From contig CABHOY010000020.1 of assembly GCA_902168105.1 (NCBI GenBank), forward strand, positions 62,001 to 126,000: a stretch of 64,000 nt of DNA. The letters run 5' to 3'. A model generated the notes under the pieces. The model worked only from the letters and a program-made list of their open reading frames with translations, was not told where the DNA came from and did no database searches. Position numbers and translations under genes: made by a program. Of this stretch, positions 56,003-64,000 are shown piece after piece; positions within the stretch are counted from its first letter, which is position 1, and each line of letters begins with the position of its first letter. The stretch comes from an uncultured Flavihumibacter sp. (GTDB lineage: Bacteria > Bacteroidota > Bacteroidia > Chitinophagales > Chitinophagaceae).

Positions 56003-56878
56003 ATGAAACAGATCATTCTAACAGGAAGCGCCAGCGGATTCGGTTTAAAAGCAGTTAAAACCCTTGCCTTAAAGGGACATACCGTATACGCCACCATGCG
56101 TAATGTAAATGGAGCTAACGCAGAAGTAGCAAAAGAACTGAAAGACTGGGCACGGGCACAGAAAGTTAATGTAGAAGTAGTAGAACTGGATGTAACCAAC
56201 ACTGCTTCTGTTAACAATGCAGTTGCCGAAATAGCAAAAAAATCAGGTGGCAGGATCGATGTTTTGATCAACAATGCAGGGATCAGCTATTATGGGTTGG
56301 GTGAAGCATTAAGCATGGAACAGACAGAACAAATGTACCAGGTGAACACCCTCGGGCCTGAACGTACCATGAAAGCCGTGCTACCTTATATGCACGCTCA
56401 GAAAGAAGGATTGATCATCAACATAGCCAGTGTACAGAGCCGGAACCATATCCCTAGCCTGAGCACTTATAATGGTACTAAAGCAGCGATTGATGCTGCA
56501 TCTGTAGGCTACCACTATGAACTGAAATCTTCCGGTATTGATGTAGCGATTATTCAGCCTGGTGCTTATCAGACGACTGATATCACTAACAAAGGTCTGA
56601 AAGCAAAAAATGAAGCTGTAGAAGTACATTATGGCGCTGATGCATTAGACTTCAAGCGCGCTTTGATACAGTATTTTGTACCAACTCCGGAGAGCGGCGA
56701 TCCGCAGGAGGTAGCTGATGCGATGTTGAAACTGGTAGAACAGCCTAAAGGGGAAAGACCTATCTGGACGATTGTTGGCGGTGGGCCAATGGCGGAGAAA
56801 TTTGAGGCAATCAATCAATCGATCAAAGATATCGTTGATTTCAACGTTAGCATTTTGCCGCAGATCTTTCCTGCATAA
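56003..56878 (+). CDS. Short-chain dehydrogenase/reductase (SDR)
   Basis: A 291-residue cytosolic NAD(P)-dependent oxidoreductase. The cofactor motif TGSASGFG (7-14) is present, as is NNAG (90-93). The catalytic centre is Y156-x3-K160 (YNGTK) with Ser143 as the likely third residue. Substrate unknown. It is probably derepressed by a ligand of the upstream TetR regulator, since two matching operators precede it. A terminator follows. Confidence 0.9.
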   Translation: MKQIILTGSASGFGLKAVKTLALKGHTVYATMRNVNGANAEVAKELKDWARAQKVNVEVVELDVTNTASVNNAVAEIAKKSGGRIDVLINNAGISYYGLGEALSMEQTEQMYQVNTLGPERTMKAVLPYMHAQKEGLIINIASVQSRNHIPSLSTYNGTKAAIDAASVGYHYELKSSGIDVAIIQPGAYQTTDITNKGLKAKNEAVEVHYGADALDFKRALIQYFVPTPESGDPQEVADAMLKLVEQPKGERPIWTIVGGGPMAEKFEAINQSIKDIVDFNVSILPQIFPA

Positions 56879-56909
56879 TCACAAACATCTGGTAGGATGT
56901 GAACAGAGA

Positions 56910-56942
56910 GAATACCTTTTCCCATTATGGGAAAGGGTATTC
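56910..56942. terminator. Terminator between SDR and the convergent unknown gene
   Basis: Stem GAATACCTTTTCCC / GGGAAAGGGTATTC (one G-U pair) with a 5-base loop, 32 bp past the SDR stop and 10 bp before the end of the convergent gene. Confidence 0.8.
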
Positions 56943-56952
56943 CAATTTAGAT

Positions 56953-57561
56953 CTATTCCTGCGGAAGTCCTAGTGATTCAAGGTTCAGAAGCGTTACGAA
57001 CTCAGACCTGAAATCAGCCGTCTTGCCAGTCTTTAATGCAAAAATAGCATCCCTTTGCCTTCTCATTTCACCCTGATATAAAGGATGTCCTTCGATATCT
57101 TCCTCAGTGGGGAATGCATCGTTACCATGTTGTATGCTATACTGTGTGCTGATCAGGATGTCAAGTGTGCTGGCAGTAATATCAACGGTGTCGAGCGCAG
57201 CGCCCAGTGGCTCTATGGCTAGTCCGCAGATCGCGAGCCATACGCCGGTAGCAGCATTCTGCGCAGCAGATGCAAGGGCGGTGCGCCAGGCTGATTCAAA
57301 GATATCCATAAAATTATCCAGATCAGGGATCTGATCTTTAGCTGCAGTTTCCAGCTGATCGACAGTTGTATCCTTAAGTTGACCAGCTACCAGCAGCCAG
57401 GCTTTGTCAAAAATATCCGAAGTGATATCAGTATTGCCGTTGAATTCTTTTGCGTAAGTATTCCTTAAGGTTAACCACAGCGTCTCTGCACTCGCCAGGC
57501 TAAACCTGGAGATGTCATTTGGTTTTAGTTCGGAAAGCAGTTCTTCCAGATTTTCTATCAT
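56953..57561 (-). CDS. Uncharacterised helical protein, possibly DUF416-like
   Basis: A 202-residue soluble, mostly helical acidic protein. The region DNFMDIFESAWRTALASAAQNAATG and the following helix resemble the DUF416 (YjaG-type) pattern, but similarity is weak. No signal peptide or membrane span is visible. Function unknown. It is followed by the SDR terminator. Confidence 0.6.
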   Translation of the reverse strand: MIENLEELLSELKPNDISRFSLASAETLWLTLRNTYAKEFNGNTDITSDIFDKAWLLVAGQLKDTTVDQLETAAKDQIPDLDNFMDIFESAWRTALASAAQNAATGVWLAICGLAIEPLGAALDTVDITASTLDILISTQYSIQHGNDAFPTEEDIEGHPLYQGEMRRQRDAIFALKTGKTADFRSEFVTLLNLESLGLPQE

Positions 57562-57647
57562 GCGTTGCGTATGCTGCTGTTTTTACCTGCTTCTGCTCCA
57601 TTAAAATGTTAAACAGGAAGGTAGGCAGCGGCTGCAAGATAGCATTT

Positions 57648-58343
57648 TTACGCACGCAGTTCCACTTCAAAGGGCGTACCGGGGTTTAGCACAAAAAACT
57701 GCTCATTCCCTAACATCTTTAAAATGATCTCAAAGGGCATTTGTACGGCTGCCATGCCTACAGGTATCTGGCTCATACCGCTTTTAGAGATCATATCTTC
57801 CCTGCTGAATAACGGGACGAATTCACCATTAGGTTTGACGAAGGTCGCGAAGCCGATACGATCATCCGGCTTCTCAGGCTGATTCGCCAGCGTGTATACT
57901 TTAGACTCCTTCAATGTATCAATCAACTCCTGCTTATATTTTTTTACATTAAACCACTGCTTCATTATTTTTTGATGTAATAATGCCGGTGCGTCTCTGT
58001 GATAGAATGGAGGATTATGTTGACTAATGTATTCCAGCATATCACTGCTCTGGGTAGGAGATGCATACTCTATCTGTGTATCTTTCATATGCAGCGATTT
58101 GAGGAAGCCGGTCATTTGTGAAACAGACTCCGCTTCAATATCATGGTCTATTGCAAGGAACAGGTGATACTGCTTATCAATCGTGTTATAGGCGAAACCA
58201 AAATAGGCGGCGATCACTTCCTGCTTAGAGCTAAAATAACTTACGAGATCGTCCACAAAGTTCCTGTCGTCGCCTGGCTGGGCTATAGCGCCTGGCTCAT
58301 TGACAGGTACGGGCTTTTTACCAAAGAGATTAAATCGTTTCAT
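57648..58343 (-). CDS. SseB family protein
   Basis: A 231-residue soluble protein. The C-terminal half (about 165-231) matches SseB: FVPLFSREDMISKSG, then VGMAAVQMPFEIILKMLG, then FFVLNPGTPFEVEL. The N-terminal half (about 45-110) resembles SseB_C (AAYFGFAYNTIDKQYHLFLAI), so the two domains are in reversed order. The family, named for serine sensitivity in E. coli, has no firm biochemical role. ATG 58343 is chosen; an ATG three codons upstream is possible. Confidence 0.8.
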   Translation of the reverse strand: MKRFNLFGKKPVPVNEPGAIAQPGDDRNFVDDLVSYFSSKQEVIAAYFGFAYNTIDKQYHLFLAIDHDIEAESVSQMTGFLKSLHMKDTQIEYASPTQSSDMLEYISQHNPPFYHRDAPALLHQKIMKQWFNVKKYKQELIDTLKESKVYTLANQPEKPDDRIGFATFVKPNGEFVPLFSREDMISKSGMSQIPVGMAAVQMPFEIILKMLGNEQFFVLNPGTPFEVELRA

Positions 58344-58454
58344 AGGATACATAGGAATTTAGAATAGTCAGATGGCATCTATTACGCCATGGATTCATAG
58401 GTACGAACACTTGTTATACAAATATAATATTTTTATATGCATAAACAAAGGCTG

Positions 58455-59288
58455 TTATTTCTCCCGGTATTGTGATGGATTGATCTTGTGATGTCCTTTG
58501 AAGAATTTATTGAAATGACTAAGGTCAGTAAAGCCAAGTTCCTCACTGATCTCTTTTAGCGATAATGAACTATACTTCAGCCTGTTCTCGATAATATGAA
58601 GTTTATACTGATTGATATAATTCCGTAATGGCACCTGCATATGTTCCCGGAAAAAAGCCCCTAAATGTCTCGGTGAGAATCCAAATAAAACTGCCAGGTG
58701 TTCCTGCCGCGTATCGGCTGCATTGTAAATATGCTGATGGATGTAATGGACGATCTGCGTGATCTTTTCCTGCTGCTTGACAGGAGCATCTGCCTGTTCG
58801 TGCATGTTCCGCCTCACAATCGACATCACAGATTGCAAAAGGAAGAAAATAGTCTCGCTGGTTTCATTGGCTGTTTCCTGCCATTCTGAGACCAGCAGGC
58901 GAAGCAGGTGATCAATTTTGCCGGCATCTGAAGGAGATTTAAGTACCGGCAATTCCTGCCTGCGGCTGCAAACCAGCAGTTCATCCATATTCCGGTTCCA
59001 GTGGTGTTCCGGCGGAAGATGACCGATCTGCGTGATATAGGCGCTATTGAATTTGATAAACGTAAATGTAGTAGGAACAGTTATTTCAAAGCTGTGATAA
59101 TCCGCAGGATGAAGCAGGAACAATGATTTCGCTTCGTAAGGGTATTTCATGCCGGACAAACAATGAGAGCCGCTTCCCTGGTGAATGAAGATCAGTTCAA
59201 AATGATTGTGGTTATGCAGGGGATGTGGCCACTCTGCACAAGTAAAATGAGAAACTTTTAAGAACTCATGTTGAACGTATCGCTGCAT
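58455..59288 (-). CDS. AraC-family transcriptional regulator
   Basis: A 277-residue regulator. An N-terminal cupin-like sensor is suggested by NHNHFELIFIHQGSGSHCLSG. The C-terminal double helix-turn-helix domain (about 180-277) has HLAVLFGFSPRHLGAFFREH and LSLKEISEELGFTDLSHFNKFFK. The ATG at 59288 is preferred because the sensor fold starts there; the frame is open upstream to 59414. It is divergent, 86 bp between starts, from a reductase-regulator-SnoaL unit and may control it. Confidence 0.88.
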   Translation of the reverse strand: MQRYVQHEFLKVSHFTCAEWPHPLHNHNHFELIFIHQGSGSHCLSGMKYPYEAKSLFLLHPADYHSFEITVPTTFTFIKFNSAYITQIGHLPPEHHWNRNMDELLVCSRRQELPVLKSPSDAGKIDHLLRLLVSEWQETANETSETIFFLLQSVMSIVRRNMHEQADAPVKQQEKITQIVHYIHQHIYNAADTRQEHLAVLFGFSPRHLGAFFREHMQVPLRNYINQYKLHIIENRLKYSSLSLKEISEELGFTDLSHFNKFFKGHHKINPSQYREK

Positions 59289-59374
59289 GTGACGCAAAAT
59301 ACAAATAATCCTTACCAATGTACAAATGCCAGGCTGACTGCTCCGGTTAATTTTGAGGCATAAAATCAAACTGT

Positions 59375-60433
59375 ATGAACGGACAACGGAAAGTAGCATT
59401 AATAGCCGGGGCACACGGTGTTATCGGCAGAAACCTGGCTGCACACCTGGCAGCGCTCGGAGACTGGGATATTATCGGACTGTCAAGAAGGGGAGGAGAA
59501 ACGGAAGGGCGCGTACGATATATTGCGGTCGATCTACAAGATAAGCAGGACACCTTCGACAAGCTACATCATCTGACGGAAGTCACCCACATCTTCTATG
59601 CGGCATACGTGGATGCGCCCACCTGGGCTGAACTGGTGCCGCCTAATCTTGCGATGCTGAAAAACCTGGTGGAAGTCGTGGAGCCGGTAGCGAAAGCATT
59701 ACAGCATATCAGCCTGATGCAGGGATATAAAGTGTATGGCGCTCACCTGGGGCCGTTTAAAACGCCTGCCAGGGAGTCTGACGCAGGACATATGCCACCT
59801 GAATTCAATGTTGATCAACAGGAATTCCTGGAGCAACAGCAGGCTGGTAAACAATGGACATGGTCAGCGCTGCGTCCTTCTGTAGTTGGCGGGTTCGCAT
59901 TGGGCAATCCGATGAACCTGGCGCTGGCTATAGCCCTGTATGCGGCTATTTCGAAAGAACTGGGGCTGCCATTGCGTTTTCCTGGTAAGCCTGGTGCGTA
60001 TGATAAATTACTGGAGATGACAGACGCAGGTTTGCTGGCCAGCGCTACCACATGGGCTGCGACTGACGGAAAGGGGGCAAATCAGGCGTTTAACGTCGTG
60101 AATGGGGATTTATTCAGGTGGAATGAGATGTGGCCGGAAATAGCCCGTTATTTCGATCTGGAGGTAGCGCCGCCATTGCCAATGTCGCTGGAAGTGATCA
60201 TGGCCGATAAAGCGCCGTTATGGGAGAAGATGAAAAAGAAGTATGGGCTGGCGGATATCAGTTATGAACAATTGTCTTCCTGGCGTTTCGCAGACTTCGT
60301 ATTTGCCTGGGACTATGATGTATTTGCAGATAGTTCTAAAGTGCGCAGGGCCGGTTTTCATGATTATGTGGAGACGAAGGAAATGTTCTTCCGGATCTTT
60401 GATGATTTCCGGAGCCGGGGTATTATTCCCTGA
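59375..60433 (+). CDS. PRISE-like short-chain reductase (progesterone-5-beta-reductase/iridoid synthase family)
   Basis: A 352-residue NAD(P)H-dependent reductase of the extended SDR class. The cofactor loop GAHGVIGRNL is present, and the family motif MQGYKVYGAHLGPFKTPARES supplies Lys119, the residue of the PRISE catalytic Lys. Where plant relatives have the catalytic Tyr in NFYYD, this protein reads EFNVD (143-147), with Asn145 in its place. It may therefore be a variant with a different chemistry. The C-terminal half is typical (KMKKKYGLADISYEQLSSWRF). It is upstream of an AraC regulator (26 bp) and divergent from another. Confidence 0.8.
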   Translation: MNGQRKVALIAGAHGVIGRNLAAHLAALGDWDIIGLSRRGGETEGRVRYIAVDLQDKQDTFDKLHHLTEVTHIFYAAYVDAPTWAELVPPNLAMLKNLVEVVEPVAKALQHISLMQGYKVYGAHLGPFKTPARESDAGHMPPEFNVDQQEFLEQQQAGKQWTWSALRPSVVGGFALGNPMNLALAIALYAAISKELGLPLRFPGKPGAYDKLLEMTDAGLLASATTWAATDGKGANQAFNVVNGDLFRWNEMWPEIARYFDLEVAPPLPMSLEVIMADKAPLWEKMKKKYGLADISYEQLSSWRFADFVFAWDYDVFADSSKVRRAGFHDYVETKEMFFRIFDDFRSRGIIP

Positions 60434-60459
60434 AACTTTTTTTTGTGATCTTTGCAGGA

Positions 60460-61362
60460 ATGCAAATCATTAATCTTCCACAGGACCTGAACCCGGCACA
60501 ATACCGTGAAGAGGACCAGATCCTCCTCAGGCCTTTTACTTCGCTTTGTAGGACGAAAAAGAACAGGGTGATCCTGCACAGGAATATGATCCACCTGCTG
60601 ATAGAAGGCCGTAAGACGGTCATCTACGGCGGACAATCGACTACTGTGAACGATGATGCTTTCCTGTTCCTGGCATCGGGTAGTTGCCTGACCACAAGTG
60701 TATTGTCTGATAAAGGGGACTACCAGGCTATTTTGCTTTATTTCAGTGACAACGCCATGCTGGACTTCTACATGAAGTACGACCGGCTGGTACAGCAACA
60801 CCGGCAGGTACGGCAACAGCCCGCTGCATCGTTCATTACTTTTGAGAAAGATACATTCCTCCGTAACTATATAGAATCCCTGCGGCTGATGTTGCAGCTG
60901 GACCAGCCGTTGCCACAGGAGATCTGTATACTGAAGTTTGAAGAGCTGCTGTTGTACCTTTTACGGACGGCCCCTGAGACCTTACTGCAATTCAGGGTTA
61001 ACCAGCACGGGAGTATGCAGGATTTTGAGATCAGGAAAGCAGTGGAAGGTAATGTGACCCGTACTGTAACGGTGGAGGAACTGGCCTTTTTATGCAGTAT
61101 GAGCCTGTCTACATTCAAAAGGCGTTTTACTAAGATCTATGGTACCTCCCCCCGGCGATGGCTGCTGGAACAAAAGATGCAGGTGGCCGCCCGCCTGCTG
61201 AAAGACCGGCAAACAAAACCGGGAGATGTGTATGATAAAGTGGGATATGAAAGCCATTCAAGTTTTTCAAAATCATTCCGCCAGATCTTCGGTGTTACGC
61301 CTTCGGCGTACCAGGAACAAAATATGAACGTCCAGGCACAAACTCTGGACGTCCGGGAATAA
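60460..61362 (+). CDS. AraC-family transcriptional regulator
   Basis: A 300-residue regulator. A sensor domain (about 1-180) begins MQIINLPQDLNPAQYREED. The C-terminal HTH region (about 200-295) has VEELAFLCSMSLSTFKRRFTKIYG and KVGYESHSSFSKSFRQIFGVTPS. ATG 60460 is chosen; a GTG at 60445 is possible but adds no homology. It follows the PRISE-like gene by 26 bp and precedes a SnoaL-like gene by 49 bp, forming a small unit. Confidence 0.88.
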   Translation: MQIINLPQDLNPAQYREEDQILLRPFTSLCRTKKNRVILHRNMIHLLIEGRKTVIYGGQSTTVNDDAFLFLASGSCLTTSVLSDKGDYQAILLYFSDNAMLDFYMKYDRLVQQHRQVRQQPAASFITFEKDTFLRNYIESLRLMLQLDQPLPQEICILKFEELLLYLLRTAPETLLQFRVNQHGSMQDFEIRKAVEGNVTRTVTVEELAFLCSMSLSTFKRRFTKIYGTSPRRWLLEQKMQVAARLLKDRQTKPGDVYDKVGYESHSSFSKSFRQIFGVTPSAYQEQNMNVQAQTLDVRE

Positions 61363-61411
61363 CACCACGGTACCTGCGAGAGCTAATTTTGCTGTATAAA
61401 AACTATAGATC

Positions 61412-61846
61412 ATGACAGCAACAATTGAACAGAACAAGGCGGTGATAAGGCGTTTCAATAAAGAGATCATTGAAGAAGGCAATCCACAGAGTTTTCAGGA
61501 ACTGGTAGCCCATACCTTTATCAATCATACTGCGGCAAAAGGATTTGACAGCGGCCCGGCGGGCCTGATCCAGATGTTCGAGCATATCTTACGACCTGCA
61601 TTTTCAGACCTGAAAGTAACCATCTATGAACAGGTGGCAGAAGGCGATAGAGTAACCACGCTGAAGACGATCACTGGTATACATACAGGTGACTTTATGG
61701 GAATACCTGCCACACATCAGCCTGTAACAATTCATGTGATGGATATGGTAACTGTAAAGGACGGTAAGTACTATGAACACTGGGGTGTAAACACGGTGAT
61801 GGCCCTGGCGGCGGAATTAAAAGCACTACATAAAGCCGGTAAATAG
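61412..61846 (+). CDS. SnoaL-like ester cyclase family protein
   Basis: A 144-residue soluble protein of the SnoaL/NTF2-like fold, a homodimeric barrel family that includes polyketide cyclases and many unassigned proteins. The pattern NKAVIRRFNKEIIEEGN, AHTFINHT and VTTLKTITGIHTGDFMGIPAT is typical of bacterial 'ester cyclase' members. The gene lies behind the AraC regulator, which may control it. Substrate unknown. Confidence 0.85.
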   Translation: MTATIEQNKAVIRRFNKEIIEEGNPQSFQELVAHTFINHTAAKGFDSGPAGLIQMFEHILRPAFSDLKVTIYEQVAEGDRVTTLKTITGIHTGDFMGIPATHQPVTIHVMDMVTVKDGKYYEHWGVNTVMALAAELKALHKAGK

Positions 61847-61908
61847 GAGATAAAGTATTTCTTTCAGCATCTGCGATTTTTAACTAAAATTTGTTATATT
61901 TGTTTCCC

Positions 61909-62092
61909 CCCTAAAAAATCAGGGAGGTGAGCAGTAAGGCTGATTAAAGTGAAGTTGTGAATGCTGACAATGAGTTAATGTAATAGTTATATCGTTTACA
62001 GTAAATAGTTCGGGATGGTATGATGTAAGTACAAAACATATTCCATCCGGAACCAGCAAAAAGCCTTCTGATGCTCAGGAGGCTTTTGTGTT
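61909..62092 (+). ncRNA. Structured non-coding RNA candidate (6S-like)
   Basis: A -7-like TATATTTG (61895-61902) points to a transcript starting near 61909 with CCCC. About 185 nt downstream it ends in a terminator hairpin. The middle contains a long irregular hairpin (62008-62053) with stem GTTC-GGATGG-... / ...-CCATCC-GAAC. Upstream TGCTG and downstream CAGCA can close a large internal bubble, a layout and length like 6S RNA. No open frame explains the segment. Start is estimated. Identity as 6S is a guess; being a structured RNA is more likely. Confidence 0.45.
62059..62087 (+). terminator. Terminator hairpin before the GNAT gene
   Basis: Stem AAAAGCCTTCTG / CAGGAGGCTTTT (one T·G pair), followed by GTGTTTTAT. 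It ends the predicted RNA at 61909 and lies 27 bp before the start of the acetyltransferase. Confidence 0.8.
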
Positions 62093-62114
62093 TTATGTAC
62101 TAAAAAGATGCGGT

Positions 62115-62621
62115 ATGTTAGAAATTGTAGAAGTAAAAAAAGGTGATCAGAAATTACTGGAGCAAGTGAAATCACTTTTCCGGGAGTATGCCAACTGGTT
62201 GAGTGTAGATCTTAGTTTTCAACGGTTTGAGGAAGAGCTGAGTAGTTTGCCCGATCCTTATTACGTAGCGCCGGAAGGGGCGTTATTCCTTGCGTTAGTA
62301 GACGGACAACCGGCAGGTTGTGTTGGAGTACGTCATTTTGAGAACTCCACCTGTGAAATGAAAAGGCTCTTTGTACGTGATGGCTTTAAAGGCCATGGGG
62401 TGGGCAGAGCGCTCGCCTCGAGAGCTATTGAAGCAGGCAGAGATCTGGGTTATAAACGTATGTTGCTTGATACGCTTGCACATATGCGTCCCGCGATCGA
62501 GTTGTATACAAGTTTAGGTTTCCACCCCATTGCAGCATACTACGATAACCCCATCAGTGATGCGGTATACCTGTCTATGATGCTGGAACAGGAAAATGAA
62601 AATGCCGGTACAGCGATCTAA
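62115..62621 (+). CDS. GNAT N-acetyltransferase
   Basis: A 168-residue soluble acetyl-CoA-dependent acetyltransferase. The acetyl-CoA-binding region is CEMKRLFVRDGFKGHGVGRALASRAIEAGRDLGYKRMLLDT, containing the R-x-x-G-x-G/A-type loop. The C-terminal ELYTSLGFHPIAAYYDNP is the usual 'YxxxGF' strand. ATG 62115 is preferred; the frame is open to 62088 with a GTG, inside the terminator. Substrate unknown. Confidence 0.9.
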   Translation: MLEIVEVKKGDQKLLEQVKSLFREYANWLSVDLSFQRFEEELSSLPDPYYVAPEGALFLALVDGQPAGCVGVRHFENSTCEMKRLFVRDGFKGHGVGRALASRAIEAGRDLGYKRMLLDTLAHMRPAIELYTSLGFHPIAAYYDNPISDAVYLSMMLEQENENAGTAI

Positions 62622-62725
62622 AGGCTGCCGATTTAACATTATTTTGTATTACGGCTGGTTGCGGCCAGCTTAATATATTTCTAAATTGTACTGGAGGATG
62701 AGTCAAACATCCTTGTGTATGATTT

Positions 62726-63031
62726 ATGGCAAGAATACGCGGTCTTCTCCTCTTTTACCGTTCATTTTTCCTAATTCCCGGATTGATACTCACAGTATGT
62801 GGTTGTTACCTGTATTACAGGAACGCTAAATACGACTTTGGTGTAGGGCCATCCGTGTTAGGATTGAAATTTATTGTTTTTGCACTGGCTGCCTATTCGG
62901 CTTACAGGAGCAAGCAACTATACTTCTATTATAACCTGCGATTGAGTTATATCCAACTCATTATTACCTCTTTTATTCTTGACTTTCTGTTGTTCTTCGC
63001 CTACTTTAAAATCGCCTCATACTTTTACTGA
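62726..63031 (+). CDS. Small membrane protein, possible ABC partner
   Basis: A 101-residue protein with three membrane spans (about 12-29, 45-59, 74-94). The stop overlaps the start of an ABC ATPase by one base (TGATG), which suggests they are produced together. No family was recognised. A role as membrane anchor or accessory subunit is inference. Confidence 0.6.
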   Translation: MARIRGLLLFYRSFFLIPGLILTVCGCYLYYRNAKYDFGVGPSVLGLKFIVFALAAYSAYRSKQLYFYYNLRLSYIQLIITSFILDFLLFFAYFKIASYFY

Positions 63032-63689
63032 TGGATACATTGGAAACAGACAGCGTTACGCTTTCTTACGGAGTTAAAACTTTATCAGCGGCGGCTATAT
63101 GAAATTATCCGGCGGACATATTCATGCATTGGTTGGCCGCAACGGATTTGGAAAGTCCAGTCTGATGAGAGTCGTATTTGGCACACAGTCGGCCGAGTTC
63201 AGTTTTACAAGATATAATGGAGAACATCTGCAACATCCTTTTAAAGTAAAAGGTTTGATCCGCTATCTGCCTCAGTTCGATTTCATACCAAGGAGTATAA
63301 GACTACGCTCCTTTGCTGAATCGTATGATGTGCCATGGGAAAAGGTCATTACCTGTTTTCCTTCGTTTGAAGGGATGGAAAGAATGTCTGTTGGTTCCAT
63401 GTCTGGTGGGCAGATCAGGATGCTGGCTACCGTTGTTATCATTTGTTCTCCTGTGAAGTTTGTGTTACTGGATGAGCCATTTACACACATTATGCCGCTG
63501 CATATTGATATGATCAAAGACCTGATACGTGCGGAAGCAGCCGGAGGAAAAGGTTTTATGATCACAGATCATATGTATGATCATGTCCTGGATCTGGCAG
63601 ACAGATACTATTATATGGAATGGGGAGTAACAAGAGAGATGAGCAGGGAGGAACTACTTGAAAAGGATTATTTTCTCAGACTCAGATGA
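63031..63689 (+). pseudogene. ABC transporter ATP-binding protein with a one-base frameshift
   Basis: From ATG 63031 the frame reads DSVTLSYGVKT, a normal ABC opening, then shifts and stops after 23 codons at TGA 63100-63102. The other frame reads GGYMKLSGGHIHALVGRNGFGKSS and continues to 63689. Restoring one T in the run at about 63080-63085 (ACTTTATC to ACTTTTATC) joins them as KTFISGGYMKL. The rest is intact: Walker A GRNGFGKSS, signature MSGGQIRML, Walker B FVLLDEPF and switch His in MITDHMYDH. A translation from internal ATG 63099 would lack the first strands. Decay or a sequencing error are both possible. Confidence 0.75.
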
Positions 63690-63703
63690 GCTAACTTATT
63701 TGA

Positions 63704-63961
63704 ATAGAAGCAGCACATAACCCAGACGTGGGGAAGATCATCCGCCTGTTCTATCAGCATCCTGATGTGAAGCTGTGTTTAAGTGGGTATATTCATCTGA
63801 AAGATAAAGTAGTGTATAACAATGTGACCTATCTGTGTAATGGTGCGGTGAGCGGAGCGTGGTGGGATGGCAACAACAGGGAGATGGCGCCACGGTATGG
63901 ATTAATTGAATTGTTTTCGAATGGCGATTTTACAGAAAGATATATCAACCACCAGGCTTAA
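63704..63961 (+). pseudogene. Metallophosphoesterase C-terminal remnant
   Basis: The frame contains FYQHPDVKLCLSGYIHLKDKVVY and CNGAVSGAWWDG, a recognisable C-terminal part of calcineurin-like phosphoesterases. The N-terminal half with the other metal ligands is absent, as the frame opens only after TGA 63701-63703. The usual GHIH motif reads GYIH, so a metal-binding His is also changed. It is likely a non-functional fragment. Confidence 0.65.
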
Positions 63962-64000
63962 TAACAGCTGAGGCGCCACTATACGAAAGAAGAGCTTCCT

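Noticed and set aside
1..64000. CRISPR array or prophage
   Set aside because: No regularly spaced 25-40 bp repeats with unique spacers and no phage structural, lysis or integrase genes were seen.

Overview
The window looks like chromosomal DNA of a Bacteroidota bacterium, most probably a Chitinophaga-like member of the Chitinophagaceae. Several things point there: TAnnTTTG-type -7 promoter elements with an upstream TTTG about 20 bp away, two proteins with type IX secretion (T9SS) C-terminal tails, a TonB receptor with a carboxypeptidase-regulatory-like N-terminal domain, two 800-residue MacB/FtsX permeases of the kind common in this phylum, aminofutalosine-route menaquinone synthesis (MqnE), and weak Shine-Dalgarno sequences. 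No phage, transposase, CRISPR array or rRNA operon was seen.

0-17 kb is mostly conserved housekeeping: the 3' part of smc, a DUF4259 protein, a concentrative nucleoside transporter, a lipoprotein with beta-propeller, HEAT-like and cytochrome c regions, an orphan NtrC-type sigma-54 response regulator, a DUF192 lipoprotein, mqnE, a secreted M43 metalloprotease, trxA and dnaE. 17-25 kb is a surface-polysaccharide cluster: NlpC/P60 lipoprotein, GT4, UDP-GlcNAc 2-epimerase, three GT2 enzymes and a flippase. 25-29.5 kb returns to core functions: queuosine-precursor transporter, Nudix hydrolase, CorA, DapF, nucleoside phosphorylase and a tRNA-Cys with its own promoter and terminator.

29.5-44 kb begins with a small HicB/HicA-like pair directly after tRNA-Cys, then a siderophore-type TonB receptor, a MacB-like permease, a DHA2 drug exporter, an Omp85-type barrel fused to a kinase-like domain, an unknown gene preceded by a conspicuous 11-bp repeat/palindrome array, a GNAT acetyltransferase, a small lipoprotein and a DUF92 membrane protein. 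44-50.6 kb holds a giant beta-helix/DUF11 adhesin-like T9SS protein, an SRPBCC protein and a second MacB-like permease. The two permease genes share a 14-bp palindromic operator at almost the same distance upstream.

50.6-55 kb is an AT-rich accessory island of small lipoproteins and membrane proteins. It contains a tandem lipoprotein duplication whose second copy carries a one-base frameshift, a coiled-coil/outer-membrane protein and a nonsense-broken surface protein. 55-62 kb contains a TetR-SDR pair with three matching operators, an SseB-like protein, two AraC regulators around a PRISE-like reductase and a SnoaL-like protein. 61.9-64 kb has a probable structured ncRNA of about 185 nt (possibly 6S-like), a GNAT acetyltransferase, a frameshifted ABC ATPase with a small membrane partner and a metallophosphoesterase remnant.
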